Origin: Opitutaceae bacterium
Lineage (GTDB): Bacteria > Verrucomicrobiota > Verrucomicrobiia > Opitutales > Opitutaceae
Assembly (NCBI GenBank): GCA_019634615.1
Contig: JAHCAZ010000002.1
Span: 62,001-126,000 of the forward strand
Direction: 5' to 3'
DNA length: 64,000 nucleotides
Part shown: positions 24,600 through 33,968 of the stretch, piece after piece
How positions within the stretch are numbered: position 1 is the first letter of the stretch
Layout: each line of letters starts with the position of its first letter
Notes under the pieces: model-generated
Told to the model about the DNA's origin: nothing
What the model saw: only the letters and a program-made list of their open reading frames with translations
Database searches by the model: none
Position numbers and translations under genes: made by a program

Positions 24600-25658
24600 A
24601 TGAACCCCCTCCCGTCCCATCCTTCCGACCGCGCCGATGCCGAGGCCTCCGCTTGGCTGGCGCGCCGCGACCGCGGGCTGACCGCGGCCGAGCAGGATGC
24701 CTACCTCGAATGGCTGCGCGCCGATCCGGCCCACGGCCAGGCCTTGAAACGCCAGGAGCGCGTCTGGTCCGTCCTCGATCATCTCGAACAATGGCGCCCG
24801 GCCCACAGCACCGCGCCGAATCCCGACCTGCTCGCGCCGCCGCGCTCGCGCCGGCCGTACTGGCTGGCCGCGGCCGGATTCGCGCTGGCGGCCGCCTTGG
24901 CCGTGCTCATCACCGTGCCGCGTTCGGCCGCCCCGACCGCGGTCGCAGATCGCACCCCGCGCCGCGAGGCCATCGTGCACCCCGGGCCGGAACGCCGCAT
25001 CCTCGAGGATGGTTCGCTCGTCGAGCTCAACCATGGGGCCAAGATCGAGATCGCCTTCACCGCCGGCGAGCGCCGCGTGAAGCTCGTATCCGGCGAGGCC
25101 TACTTCACCGTCGCGAAGAACCCCGCCCGCCCCTTCATCGTCGAGGCCTCCGGCGTCGCCGTCCGCGCGATCGGCACCGCCTTCAGCGTGGCCCTCGGCC
25201 GCACCGACGTCGCCGTGCTGGTCACCCAGGGCAGCGTGCAGGTCATGGACCAGTCCCGCACCACGGATCTCGCGGCCGGCGATGGCGCCGTCGTCCTGGG
25301 GGCCGGCCAGCGCACCGTCGTGCGGCTCGTCAAGCTGCGCCCCGCCAACAAGGCCGTCACCGTGCCGCCCGCGCCGCCGCAGGTGCAGGAGGTCACCCCG
25401 GCCGAGGTCGAGCGCGCGCTGTCGTGGCAGGGCATGCGGCTCGAGTTCGTCGAGATGCCGCTGGCTGACGTCGTGGCTTCGTTCAACCGCTACAATCACC
25501 GCAAGCTGCGCGTGGACGAGCCCGAGATCGCCGACCTCCTCATCGGCGGCAATTTCCGCGCCGACAACGTCGACGCCTTCGTCCGCCTGCTGGACTCCGG
25601 TTTCGGCATCACGGCCGAGCCCAACGGCGACGAGCTGCGGCTGCGCCGGGCGAAGTAG
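24600..25658 (+). CDS. FecR-family anti-sigma factor
   Basis: Protein of 352 residues. The cytoplasmic N-terminus ('ASAWLARRDRGLTAAEQDAY') is the sigma-binding DUF4880-like domain, and one membrane helix lies at about 87-106. The periplasmic FecR domain ('VKLVSGEAYFTVAKN') and a C-terminal DUF4974/STN-like segment ('LPLADVVASFNRYN'-type) follow. In known systems it senses the TonB receptor's signalling domain in the periplasm and frees the sigma factor. It lies 48 bases after the sigma gene and 194 before the receptor. Confidence 0.92.
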   Translation: MNPLPSHPSDRADAEASAWLARRDRGLTAAEQDAYLEWLRADPAHGQALKRQERVWSVLDHLEQWRPAHSTAPNPDLLAPPRSRRPYWLAAAGFALAAALAVLITVPRSAAPTAVADRTPRREAIVHPGPERRILEDGSLVELNHGAKIEIAFTAGERRVKLVSGEAYFTVAKNPARPFIVEASGVAVRAIGTAFSVALGRTDVAVLVTQGSVQVMDQSRTTDLAAGDGAVVLGAGQRTVVRLVKLRPANKAVTVPPAPPQVQEVTPAEVERALSWQGMRLEFVEMPLADVVASFNRYNHRKLRVDEPEIADLLIGGNFRADNVDAFVRLLDSGFGITAEPNGDELRLRRAK

Positions 25659-25852
25659 GGGCGCCAGCCGGCGCGAGCTACGCCGGATGGGTGAGGGTGA
25701 TGGGGTGGAATCCTCTGTTGTTGAACATATTGCAGATTCGCCGGTCCTTTTCCGCCCGCGGGTTCGGTTGGATGTCGCACAAGATTTATGACAGTTGCGC
25801 CTAGCGGAAATCCTCGCGCCGTTCGTCTGCACCCCGACCTGCTTACACACCC

Positions 25853-28800
25853 ATGACCTATCCATCCCTGCCTGGCCGGACCGTGGTCCGGAAGTTGCGC
25901 GGCCTGTTGCTGGCCGCTGTTGGTATCGCGGCGATCACCTTGTCGGCCTCGGCCGCCGAGGCGCCCAAGAAGTCCTTCGACCTGCCGGCCGCCGATGCGG
26001 CCGAGACGCTGAAGGCGTTCACCGCGCAATCGGGTGAGCAGATCATCTACCCGGTCGAGAACGTCCGCGGCGTGAAGACCAACGCCGTCAAGGGCGAGCA
26101 TGCCGCCCGCGAGGCGCTCGACCTCATGCTGGCCGGCACCGGCCTCACCATCGTGCAGGACGCCGGCACCGGCGCCCTGGCGGTCCGGAGGGAAACCGAC
26201 CCAAACGACCAGAGGGCGACGCCGGACGCGACCGCCCGTCGTCAGGATCCGTCGGAAACCGACGGTGAGATCAAGCTCGTCAAGCTCGAGGCGATCCAGG
26301 TGCTCGGCACCCGCATCCGCCAGACCGAGGCGATGGGCCCCTCGCCGGTCAGCACCTACGACAACGACTACATCCGTTCGACCGGCGCGCTAACGCTGGC
26401 GGACTTCCTCAATTACCTGCCGCAAAACTACACCGGCATCGGTGCCGGCCGCGGCAGCGCGCCCAATGAACTCAATCCCGAGTTCGGCCAGCGCACCGAG
26501 TCGACCACGCCGTTGTTCGACTTTGTTATGGGTTCCTCCGCCGCGCCTCCGGGGCAGACCGGCGTGTCCGGCGTGAGCCTCCGCGGCCTCGGCTCGGGTT
26601 CCACCCTCGTCCTCGTCGACGGTCGCCGCGTCGCGCAGTCTGGCGGCGGCAACCGCTCGACCACGTCGCAGCAGGGTTTCGTCGACCTCAACACCATCCC
26701 GTTCGGTATGATCGAGCGCATCGAGATCATCACCGACGGCGCCTCCGCCATCTACGGTGCCGACGCGGTCGCCGGTGTGGTCAACATCGTCCTCAAAAAG
26801 AACTGGGTCGGTAACGAGCTCAGCGGCGCCTTCAAGGGTGCCGAGCACGGTGGCGGTCGCGAGCGCCAGGTCTCGCTGACCAGCGGCTTCGCCGCGGGCA
26901 AGCTGCGCGGCACGGTCAACGTCTCGTACTATGACCGCGCTTCCCTCAAGGCCTCGCAGCGCGCGTTCTCCAAGAACCAGAACCACTCCGGCATCATCGC
27001 CGGCTACTCGGCCACCGGCACGCCCATCTACGGTCGCGACCTGACCCTCCTCTGGGGTTATCCCGCGGTCGTCCAGGCCCGCACCGGCAACCTCAACGGC
27101 GTGACCTACAACGGCGCCCCGACGCGCTGGGCCACGGTCAATCCGGGTACGACCGACGGTTCGAGCCTCGCCTCCTATACCGGAGCGGGCGCGGGCCAGA
27201 CGGGCGGCGCCAGCTATATCCGCCGCGCCAACACCGCCGAGTTCCTCGACATCATCCCGACCTCCGAGCGCTACAGCTTCTCGGGTAACTTCACGTACGC
27301 GTTCAGCAACCGCCTCGAGGCCTACGGCGATTACAGCTACACCGACACCCGCGGCTTGTACAACACGCAGCCGGCGGTCTCGAGCGCGTCGACCTCGACG
27401 GGCTTCGGCAACTTCGCGACCGTCGTGCCCGCGGCCTACAATCCGTTCGGTCAGGACGTCATCGTCGGCCTCGTGCATTACGAGTTCGGTTCGATCCGGC
27501 AGTGGACCAAGACGCAGGCCCACCGGGCGACCGCGGGCATCCGCGGCGAATTCGGCCAGACCTGGCAGTGGGACACCGGCGTCAGCCGCCAGTGGCAGGA
27601 CTTCGCCCAGATCACCCGCACCTTCAACGGCGCGCGCATCACGGCGGCCCTCAACAATACCGATGCGGCCCAGCGCCTGAACCCGTTCGTCGACGCCCGG
27701 GTCGCTTCCACGCAGAACGCCGCGATCTACGAGACGATGGCCCTATATCCGACGCTCAACACGGAGTCGCAGCTCGTGACCTGGGACTTCGACGCCAACG
27801 GCGAGCTCTTCGACATCTGGGGCGGCCCGGTGCGCATGGCCTTCGGCGGCTCCGCGAGCCGCTCGAAGAACGAGAGCCTGGCGGTCAACTACAGCACTGC
27901 GGTGACGCCCGTCGTCTCGACGTCGGCCGTGGCCGGCGAAAGCGACAGCCGCGCGGCCTTCGCGGAAGTGTCGGTGCCCCTCTTCGGCCGGCCCAACGCC
28001 TTGCCCGGACTCCAGCGCCTGGAGCTGCAACTCGCCTCCCGCTACGAGGATTACGACCGCGCGGGCGACACCACCGTGCCGAAGATCGGCGTCTCCTGGG
28101 TGCCCTGGCAGCCCGTCCTGTTCCGCGCCAGCTTCTCGGAAGGCTTCCGCGCGCCGGCACTCACCGAGTATCAGGTGGCTAACACGGTCTCGAACAACAA
28201 CACGCTGACCGACCCGCGGCGCACGCCCGCCAGCACCACCGGCATCACGATCTCCCGCGGCGCTAGCACTTTCATCGAACCCTAGACCTCCGAGAGCGAG
28301 TTCTACGGCGTCGTGATCGAGCCGCCCGGCGCCAAGGGGCTCACGCTGCACGTCGACTACTACCGCACGACGCAGGAGAACGTGATCCAGCAGCTCAGCG
28401 GCCAGACCGTCGTCAACAACGAGGCGCTGTTCCCCGACCGCGTCACGCGCGCGCCGGCCGACGCCACCGACATCGCGCTCGGCCAGCCGGGTCGCATCAC
28501 CGCCGTGAACCTGACGTTCATCAACTTCGGCGAGGTCCGCAACGAGAGCATCGACTACGGTGTAGATTACATCCTGCCGTGGGAGCAGCTCGGCCGCTGG
28601 CGGTTGAACGTCTCCTCGTCGAACACCCTGACGTCCACCCGGCAGCTCGCCCCCGGCCAGCCGCCGATCGTGGATGACGACGACACCTTCGCGCCGCCGA
28701 AGTGGAAGCACAACGCCTCCGTCTTCTGGAACAACGGCTCGTGGAATGCCTCGGTGTTCTTCACCTATATCAGCAGCTTCAAGAGCAACGCCGCCGGCAA

Positions 28801-29041
28801 CACGCTCACGGCCACGTACCCGGTCCCGTCGGTCTACAAGATCGACCTGCGTGGCGGCTACGAGTTCAAGCAGGGCGTCTGGCGCGGTTACGGCAAGAAT
28901 CTCCGTGTCCAAGTCGGTGTCGGCAACGTCTTGGACAAGGAGCCGCCGTTCTCCGACACGGTCTTCGGCTACAACGGTGGCCTCCACGGCTCCTACGCCA
29001 TGGGCCGAACCTACGAATTCTCGTTCGTCCAGCCGTTCTAA
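25853..29041 (+). pseudogene. TonB-dependent receptor with STN domain, interrupted by in-frame TAG
   Basis: Outer-membrane receptor of 1062 codons if read through. Signal peptide at about 1-37, then an STN signalling domain at 40-115 ('FDLPAADAAETLKAFTAQSG'), then plug ('LEAIQVLGTRIRQ', 'LVDGRRVAQSGGG') and barrel. A TAG at 28283-28285 falls after 'STFIEP', and the frame continues without shift through 'TSESEFYGVV' to a normal C-terminal 'YEFSFVQPF'. Such receptors usually read L-x-P-E-T-S here, so a GAG-to-TAG change is the simplest explanation. A truncated product of 810 residues would lack the last barrel strands and should not insert. The STN domain links it to the adjacent sigma/FecR pair. 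Confidence 0.88.
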
Positions 29042-29077
29042 ATCGTCCGTTTCGTCAGTTTGTAGTGTGTGTACCCG

Positions 29078-29101
29078 CCGCCGGGCCGCCCGGCCCGGCG
29101 G
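29078..29101 (+). terminator. GC-rich terminator hairpin
   Basis: Perfect 11-bp arms CCGCCGGGCCG and CGGCCCGGCGG around a CC loop, 37 bases after the receptor stop. It is followed by TGGGTCTCTTTCCC, a weak T-tract. It probably separates the receptor unit from the thioredoxin gene. Confidence 0.65.
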
Positions 29102-29261
29102 TGGGTCTCTTTCCCGACCATGTCTCCCGTTCCCCATCACCTCCTCGCCCAGACCGTCCGGCCCGCCGCGGCGGAAACCCCGGTGCGACCGTAACCTCCC
29201 CACCTTCGTTCGCGTCCTGATCCGCAACCTGTCGCCCTCCGCGCGGTCCCCATCTATCCTC

Positions 29262-32261
29262 ATGAAATCGTTATCCCTCCTTGCGCTGGCCGGTGCCGCC
29301 CTGCTGGCCTCCGCCCTCTGCGCGCAGACTCCCGCCACCGTGCCCGCGTCGCCCGACGCGCCGGTTCAAGCCCTGCCCGGTCCCAAGGACGGCGACATGG
29401 CGCCCGACTTCACCGTGATCGGACCCGACGGCAAGGAAGTGAAGCTCTCCGACTTCCGCGGTAAGCTCGTCCTCCTCGACATCTGGGCCACCTGGTGCGG
29501 CCCGTGCGTCGCCTCGATGCCGCACAACAGCGAGCTCGCGGAAAAGTTCGCCAAGGACGGCTTCGTCATCCTCGCCGTCTGCGCCTCCGACACCCGCGCC
29601 AACTACGACGGCTGGGTGGCGCGCAACGCCACCAAGTACAAGTTCCTCACCGCCCATGATCCCGCGGGCAAGGACTGGAAGGAATCGGTCTTCAACACGA
29701 AGTACGGCGTCACCGGCTTCCCCACGCTGTATCTCATCGGTCGCGATGGTCGCATCGTCGGCCGCACCGCCGGCGGCGGCGCCGGCGAGAATCCCTATGT
29801 CACGCGCCTCCTCGCCAAGGGCGGCCTGCCCATCGACACCTCGCATCTCCCGCCGGAGCGGAAGGATGCGCCCAAGTCCATTCCCGCCGTCGGCAAGACC
29901 ATGGCCATGTCCGCCGGGACCAAGAGCGCGGCGATGATCGTGCCCACGATGAAGCTCGGTCCGGTCAGCTTCGGCGACGCGGTGGCAGACTTCGCCGCGG
30001 TCGGCATCGACGGCGCCGACGTGAAACTCTCCGCCTTCAAGGGCAAGCCCGTGCTCATCACCTTCTGGACGGGCGCGCGCGCCCCGGCCGATGACGTCGC
30101 CAAGCTCGCCGCCGCCTACAAGGACCAGGGGCTCGCCGTGTGGGCGATCAACGTCGCCACCGAGCGCGCTGATTTCGACACGTGGGCCAAGGCCAACGCC
30201 GCCGCCCTCGGCTACACCGTCTCGTGGGATCCCGCCGGCAAGGCGTTCATGGAATCCATCGCCCACATGCGCTTCGGCGCGGGCATGTTCCCGGCCTATG
30301 TCGCGCTCGACGCCGAGGGCCGCTTCCGCGGTGGCATCATCGGCATGGGCCCGAAGGTCGCCGCGTGGGTGCGTCTCAGCATCGACCGCGCCGGCATCAA
30401 GCTCGGCGCCGAGGACCGCGCCGCGGTCGAGGCGACGCTCCGTGAACATTTCGCCGCCAATCCGCCGGCCGGCATGGCCGCCGCGACGATTCAGCCGAAG
30501 GGCAACGCCGGCGGCATGGTTGCGGCCCAGCGCGTGACCACGCTCGGCCCCGGCGCCGTCGCGCCCGATTTCGTGGCGCACGACGTCACCGGCAAGGAAG
30601 TGAAGCTCTCCGACTTCAAGGGCCAGGTCGTCATCCTCGACTTCTGGGCCACCTGGTGCGGTCCGTGCATCGCCTCGATGCCGCACACGCAGAAGCTCGC
30701 CGCCGCCTACAAGGACCAGGGCGTCATCGTCCTCGCCTCCGGCACGAGCGACACCATCGCGAAGTTCAAGGAATGGATCCCGAAGAACCAACCCAAGTAT
30801 CCCGACCTGCGCTTCACCTTTGATCCCAATGAGCGCGGCTCCGCCACGTTCAACGACCGCGCCTCGTCCAAGCACTACGGCGTGACCGGCATTCCGACGC
30901 AGTTCGTCATCGGCCGCGACGGCAAGATCGTCGCCACCATCGTCGGCAACGGCGGCGAGTCCGACCACCGCACCGAGGCCGCGCTGGCCAAGGCCGGCAT
31001 CAAGGTCGACGCCGCGCGCGCCGCCGAGGGCGAGAAGCAGCTCCAGGCCGCCGCCGAGGAGGCCGCCGAGCGCGCCGCCGCTGCCGCGGAGGAACTCAAG
31101 AATCCCAAGCCGCAGTTTCGCGAGAGCTACGGCAAGCTGAAGGCCGGCGAACTCGTGCCGGATTTCACCGCCGAGGACAGTGCCGGCCAGCCAGTCAAGT
31201 TCTCCGAGGTGTCCAAGGGCAAGACCGTCGTGCTGAGCTTCTGGGGTGCCGGCAACGGCATCGCCGACGAGGGGCTCGCCCTCCACGAGGCCTGGGCGAA
31301 GAAGTACGCCGACCAAGGCGTGCTCTTCCTCGGCGTCGGTGCCTACGGCAGCCGCGAGGACTTCAAGGCCTGGCATGCGGCCAATGCGCCGAAGTTTTCC
31401 TTCCCGGTCCTGTTCGACCCGGCCGGCCCCGCGCCGCGCCCGGCGAAGGCGTTCGACGAGATGACCGACGACGAGAAGAAGGCCTTCCAGACCCTCTCCC
31501 GCGAGCACTACGGGAAGGTCATCCCGATGGTGTTCGCCGGTGGCGCCATGGCGCCGATCCCGAACAACGTGGTCGTCGATGCCCAGGGCAAATTCCTCGG
31601 CTTCTACGTCGGCGCAGGCCCCGGCATCGTCGACTCGCTCGGCAACCTGCTCCTCCGCGCCGGCATCAAGCTCGCGCCCGAGGACATGCCGAAGAAGGTC
31701 TTCACCGCCGAGGAGTCCAAGGAAGCCCCGCCCGAACCCCGCGTGGAGATGCTGAAGATCGGCACCGTCGCGCCCGACTTCGTCTCGCAGACCCTCGACG
31801 GCAAGGACGTGAAGCTCTCCGACTTCCGCGGCAAGGTCGTCATCCTCGACTTCTGGGCCACGTGGTGCGGGCCGTGCCTGGCCTCGATGCCGCACACCCA
31901 GGAAGTTTCCGCCCACTACAAGGACCAGGGCGTGGTCGTCCTCGCCAACTGCACGAGCGACACCCGCAAGAAGTTCGAGTCGTGGGTGAAGGCCAACCAG
32001 GAGAAATATCCCGACATCATCTGGACCCACGACAAGGCCGAGCGCAGCCCCGACCGAATCTCGCGCAAGGTCTTCGGCGTCGGCGGCATTCCCACGCAGT
32101 TCATCATCGATCGCGAGGGCAAGATCGTCGACATCGTCATCGGCTACATGAAGGGCGAGGCCATCCTCGACGCCGCGCTGGCCAAGGCCGGCGTGAAGGT
32201 GGACCCGGCGCTCATCGAGAAGGGCGCGGCCGACCTGAAGAAGCGCGAGATGATGCGCTGA
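29262..32261 (+). CDS. Secreted protein with five tandem thioredoxin-like (TlpA-type) domains
   Basis: Protein of 999 residues. Signal peptide at 1-20 ('LLASALCAQ'). Five redoxin/TlpA-like domains repeat about every 190-205 residues. Domains 1, 3 and 5 keep WCGPC at 78-82, 465-469 and 868-872. Domains 2 and 4 have lost it and read WTGARAPAD from W269 and WGAGNGIAD from W661. Each domain keeps the leading 'VAPDF' and 'VKLSDF' strands, and the cis-proline 'GIPTQF' or 'GFPTLY' is visible in the active ones. An alanine/glutamate helix joins domains 3 and 4 (about 585-625). Likely a periplasmic thiol oxidoreductase or disulfide exchange scaffold. Its target is unknown; the nearby receptor and the URO-D island are only positional hints. 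Confidence 0.92.
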   Translation: MKSLSLLALAGAALLASALCAQTPATVPASPDAPVQALPGPKDGDMAPDFTVIGPDGKEVKLSDFRGKLVLLDIWATWCGPCVASMPHNSELAEKFAKDGFVILAVCASDTRANYDGWVARNATKYKFLTAHDPAGKDWKESVFNTKYGVTGFPTLYLIGRDGRIVGRTAGGGAGENPYVTRLLAKGGLPIDTSHLPPERKDAPKSIPAVGKTMAMSAGTKSAAMIVPTMKLGPVSFGDAVADFAAVGIDGADVKLSAFKGKPVLITFWTGARAPADDVAKLAAAYKDQGLAVWAINVATERADFDTWAKANAAALGYTVSWDPAGKAFMESIAHMRFGAGMFPAYVALDAEGRFRGGIIGMGPKVAAWVRLSIDRAGIKLGAEDRAAVEATLREHFAANPPAGMAAATIQPKGNAGGMVAAQRVTTLGPGAVAPDFVAHDVTGKEVKLSDFKGQVVILDFWATWCGPCIASMPHTQKLAAAYKDQGVIVLASGTSDTIAKFKEWIPKNQPKYPDLRFTFDPNERGSATFNDRASSKHYGVTGIPTQFVIGRDGKIVATIVGNGGESDHRTEAALAKAGIKVDAARAAEGEKQLQAAAEEAAERAAAAAEELKNPKPQFRESYGKLKAGELVPDFTAEDSAGQPVKFSEVSKGKTVVLSFWGAGNGIADEGLALHEAWAKKYADQGVLFLGVGAYGSREDFKAWHAANAPKFSFPVLFDPAGPAPRPAKAFDEMTDDEKKAFQTLSREHYGKVIPMVFAGGAMAPIPNNVVVDAQGKFLGFYVGAGPGIVDSLGNLLLRAGIKLAPEDMPKKVFTAEESKEAPPEPRVEMLKIGTVAPDFVSQTLDGKDVKLSDFRGKVVILDFWATWCGPCLASMPHTQEVSAHYKDQGVVVLANCTSDTRKKFESWVKANQEKYPDIIWTHDKAERSPDRISRKVFGVGGIPTQFIIDREGKIVDIVIGYMKGEAILDAALAKAGVKVDPALIEKGAADLKKREMMR

Positions 32262-32272
32262 GGACAGGGACC

Positions 32273-32548
32273 ATGAGACCGCCGTCCGCCGGAGCCGGAT
32301 TTGCCGCCCTGCCCGCCACTGCCACGTGGCGGGAGTTGGCGGTGGAATTCGCCCCGGCCCCGTGCGAGTCCGCCCAGCTTTCGCCGGCCGAGGAGGTCGT
32401 CTGCGCCTATGTCCGCCAGGGCCTGAGCAACCGCGAAATCGCCACCGCGCTCGGCAAGTCCGAGCGCACGGTGAAGAACCAGGTCAGCGCCGTCCTCGCC
32501 AAATGCGGCGTCCCGACGCGGGCGCGGTTGATTGCACTGTTGCGCTAA
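32273..32548 (+). CDS. Small LuxR-type HTH protein
   Basis: Protein of 91 residues that is almost only a GerE/LuxR helix-turn-helix ('LSPAEEVVCAYVRQGLSNRE' then 'IATALGKSERTVKNQVSAVL'). There is no receiver, PAS or ligand-binding domain. It starts 11 bases after the thioredoxin-repeat gene and is very probably co-transcribed with it. It may be a stand-alone DNA-binding regulator or the remnant of a longer response regulator. The first 35 residues ('AGFAALPATATWRELAVEF') show no recognisable fold. Confidence 0.82.
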   Translation: MRPPSAGAGFAALPATATWRELAVEFAPAPCESAQLSPAEEVVCAYVRQGLSNREIATALGKSERTVKNQVSAVLAKCGVPTRARLIALLR

Positions 32549-32557
32549 GGCCTTGGG

Positions 32558-32659
32558 GGGAACGCTGATCTGCGCTGATTGACGCTGATCCGAGCGACCA
32601 ATCCGATCCAACCTTCCTTGGCTCGGGATCAGCGAAGATAAGCGCAGATCAGCGTTCCC
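32558..32659. repeat. GGGAACGCTGATCTGCGCT palindrome, 19-bp arms
   Basis: Perfect 19-bp arms at 32558-32576 and 32641-32659 around 64 bases that hold further inverted GATC-rich pieces (GCTGATCCGAGC / GCTCGGGATCAGC). It lies between convergent genes and could serve as a bidirectional transcript end. Confidence 0.85.
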
Positions 32660-32665
32660 TTTGCT

Positions 32666-33955
32666 TCAGCCACCGGCCCAGACGGGCTTGTGTTTCAAGT
32701 GATACAGCCGCTCGCCGGCCTTGGGCTCGAGGAAGACGCCCTCGTGTTCACGATTGGCGTAGTCTTCCTTCCGAATCGTGCGCCAGTCGCGGTAGCCGAG
32801 GTTGACCGCCCGGCACTCGGCCTCGGTGAGGCCGGTGGCGAGGGTCACGCGCACGCGCGGGGTCTCGATGCCGGTCTTTTCGTCGTAGGTGCCGAGGCCG
32901 TGCACGTGCGCCGAGTGGGCGAGGATGCCCCAAGGCTCGTCCTTGAACTTGTCCCACTGCTTGAGGATGTAGTCGCGGCAGTGATAGCCGATGCGGCGGA
33001 TGTGTGCGCCGTGCGTCACCGAGATCTCCTTCATGTGCGGCGCGTAGATGATGAGCTCGCCGCCGTCGGCCACGATGGGCTCGAGCTTGTACATGCATTT
33101 GCCCGCGACCCAGAGCTCGTCGTACATCTCAGGCGCGCAGGAAAGCACGGTGTGGAACGGGCGGTCCTTGTAGATGATGTGGAGGTCGCGCGAGAGATCG
33201 CTCGCGCCGTCCCAGGCGTCCTCCGGCGTGCCGATGAACAGGCCGGCGAGGTCGCCGTGGCCCTGCACGACCATGGCCAGGCAGGATTTCCGGATCTTCA
33301 CCATGCCGCCGGCGCGGTCCACGACCTTGCGCACCGGGGTCCACTTGTTGCCGATGATCATCGGGTTGGTCACGACCGCCCCGAGCCAGTGGAAGAAGTT
33401 CAGGATGCCCGGGCCGCCCACGCCGGGGAAGAGGTATTTGTTGCCGCCGGAGAAGCCGACGACCTCGTGGGGGAAGACCGGGCCGACGATGATGAGGTGG
33501 TCGTACTCGTAGAGCCGGCGGTTGATGTGCACCGGCACGTCCATCGCGAACAGCCCGCCGGAGAGCGCCTTGATCTCGTCGGCTGGAATCATGCCGAGGT
33601 CGCGCAGGGCGGCGGGGTTGTCCCACTCGTGGTTGATGAACTCCACGTCGCGGTAGATGGTGGCCCGCTCGGCCGCGGTGATCTCGACGCGGGTGTTGAT
33701 CGCCTCGGCCGACATCGCCGGGTGCGTGCCGAGGGCGATCATCACGTCGAATTTCCTTGCGACGGGCGCGAGCTGGGCGTGCAGCGTCTTGAACATCAGG
33801 CCCACGGGCGCGGTGCGCGTGCCGTCGGGGATGATGAGGAGCACGCGCTGGCCGCGCAGGTCGGCGGCGGGGAGGGCCCGGGCGACGAGGTTGCGCACCT
33901 GGTCGGCGCTCAGGGCGGAGCCGGCGGGAGCGGTGAGGTGGAACGGCGTGGGCAT
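32666..33955 (-). CDS. LarA-family (nickel-pincer cofactor) racemase/epimerase-like protein
   Basis: Protein of 429 residues. Family motifs are 'LLIIPDGTRTAP' (39-50, the DDxTRPTP equivalent), 'ALGTHPAMS' (74-82) with the catalytic histidine, and 'PHEVVGFSGGNKYLFPGVGG' (about 162-181), in which the lysine of SGGxK anchors the nickel-pincer cofactor and the histidine is the second catalytic base. LarA racemises lactate, and relatives act on other 2-hydroxy acids. Position beside an IclR regulator and a uronate locus suggests a sugar-acid substrate (inference). The cofactor genes larB, larC and larE are not in this window. Confidence 0.88.
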   Translation of the reverse strand: MPTPFHLTAPAGSALSADQVRNLVARALPAADLRGQRVLLIIPDGTRTAPVGLMFKTLHAQLAPVARKFDVMIALGTHPAMSAEAINTRVEITAAERATIYRDVEFINHEWDNPAALRDLGMIPADEIKALSGGLFAMDVPVHINRRLYEYDHLIIVGPVFPHEVVGFSGGNKYLFPGVGGPGILNFFHWLGAVVTNPMIIGNKWTPVRKVVDRAGGMVKIRKSCLAMVVQGHGDLAGLFIGTPEDAWDGASDLSRDLHIIYKDRPFHTVLSCAPEMYDELWVAGKCMYKLEPIVADGGELIIYAPHMKEISVTHGAHIRRIGYHCRDYILKQWDKFKDEPWGILAHSAHVHGLGTYDEKTGIETPRVRVTLATGLTEAECRAVNLGYRDWRTIRKEDYANREHEGVFLEPKAGERLYHLKHKPVWAGG

Positions 33956-33968
33956 GGGGTGGGGTGGT

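Noticed and set aside
25801..25830. ECF-type promoter (GGAAAT ... CGTC) before the TonB receptor
   Set aside because: The spacer between the two boxes is only about 12 bases, too short for known ECF promoters.
28283..28285. Pyrrolysine at the TAG, suggested by nearby methyltransferase genes
   Set aside because: Pyrrolysine is known in methylamine methyltransferases, not TonB receptors, and no MttB-type gene or pyl gene is visible here. A point mutation is simpler.
29271..32030. Long minus-strand open frame opposite the thioredoxin-repeat gene
   Set aside because: Repetitive low-complexity shadow of the five-domain gene, with no family motif.
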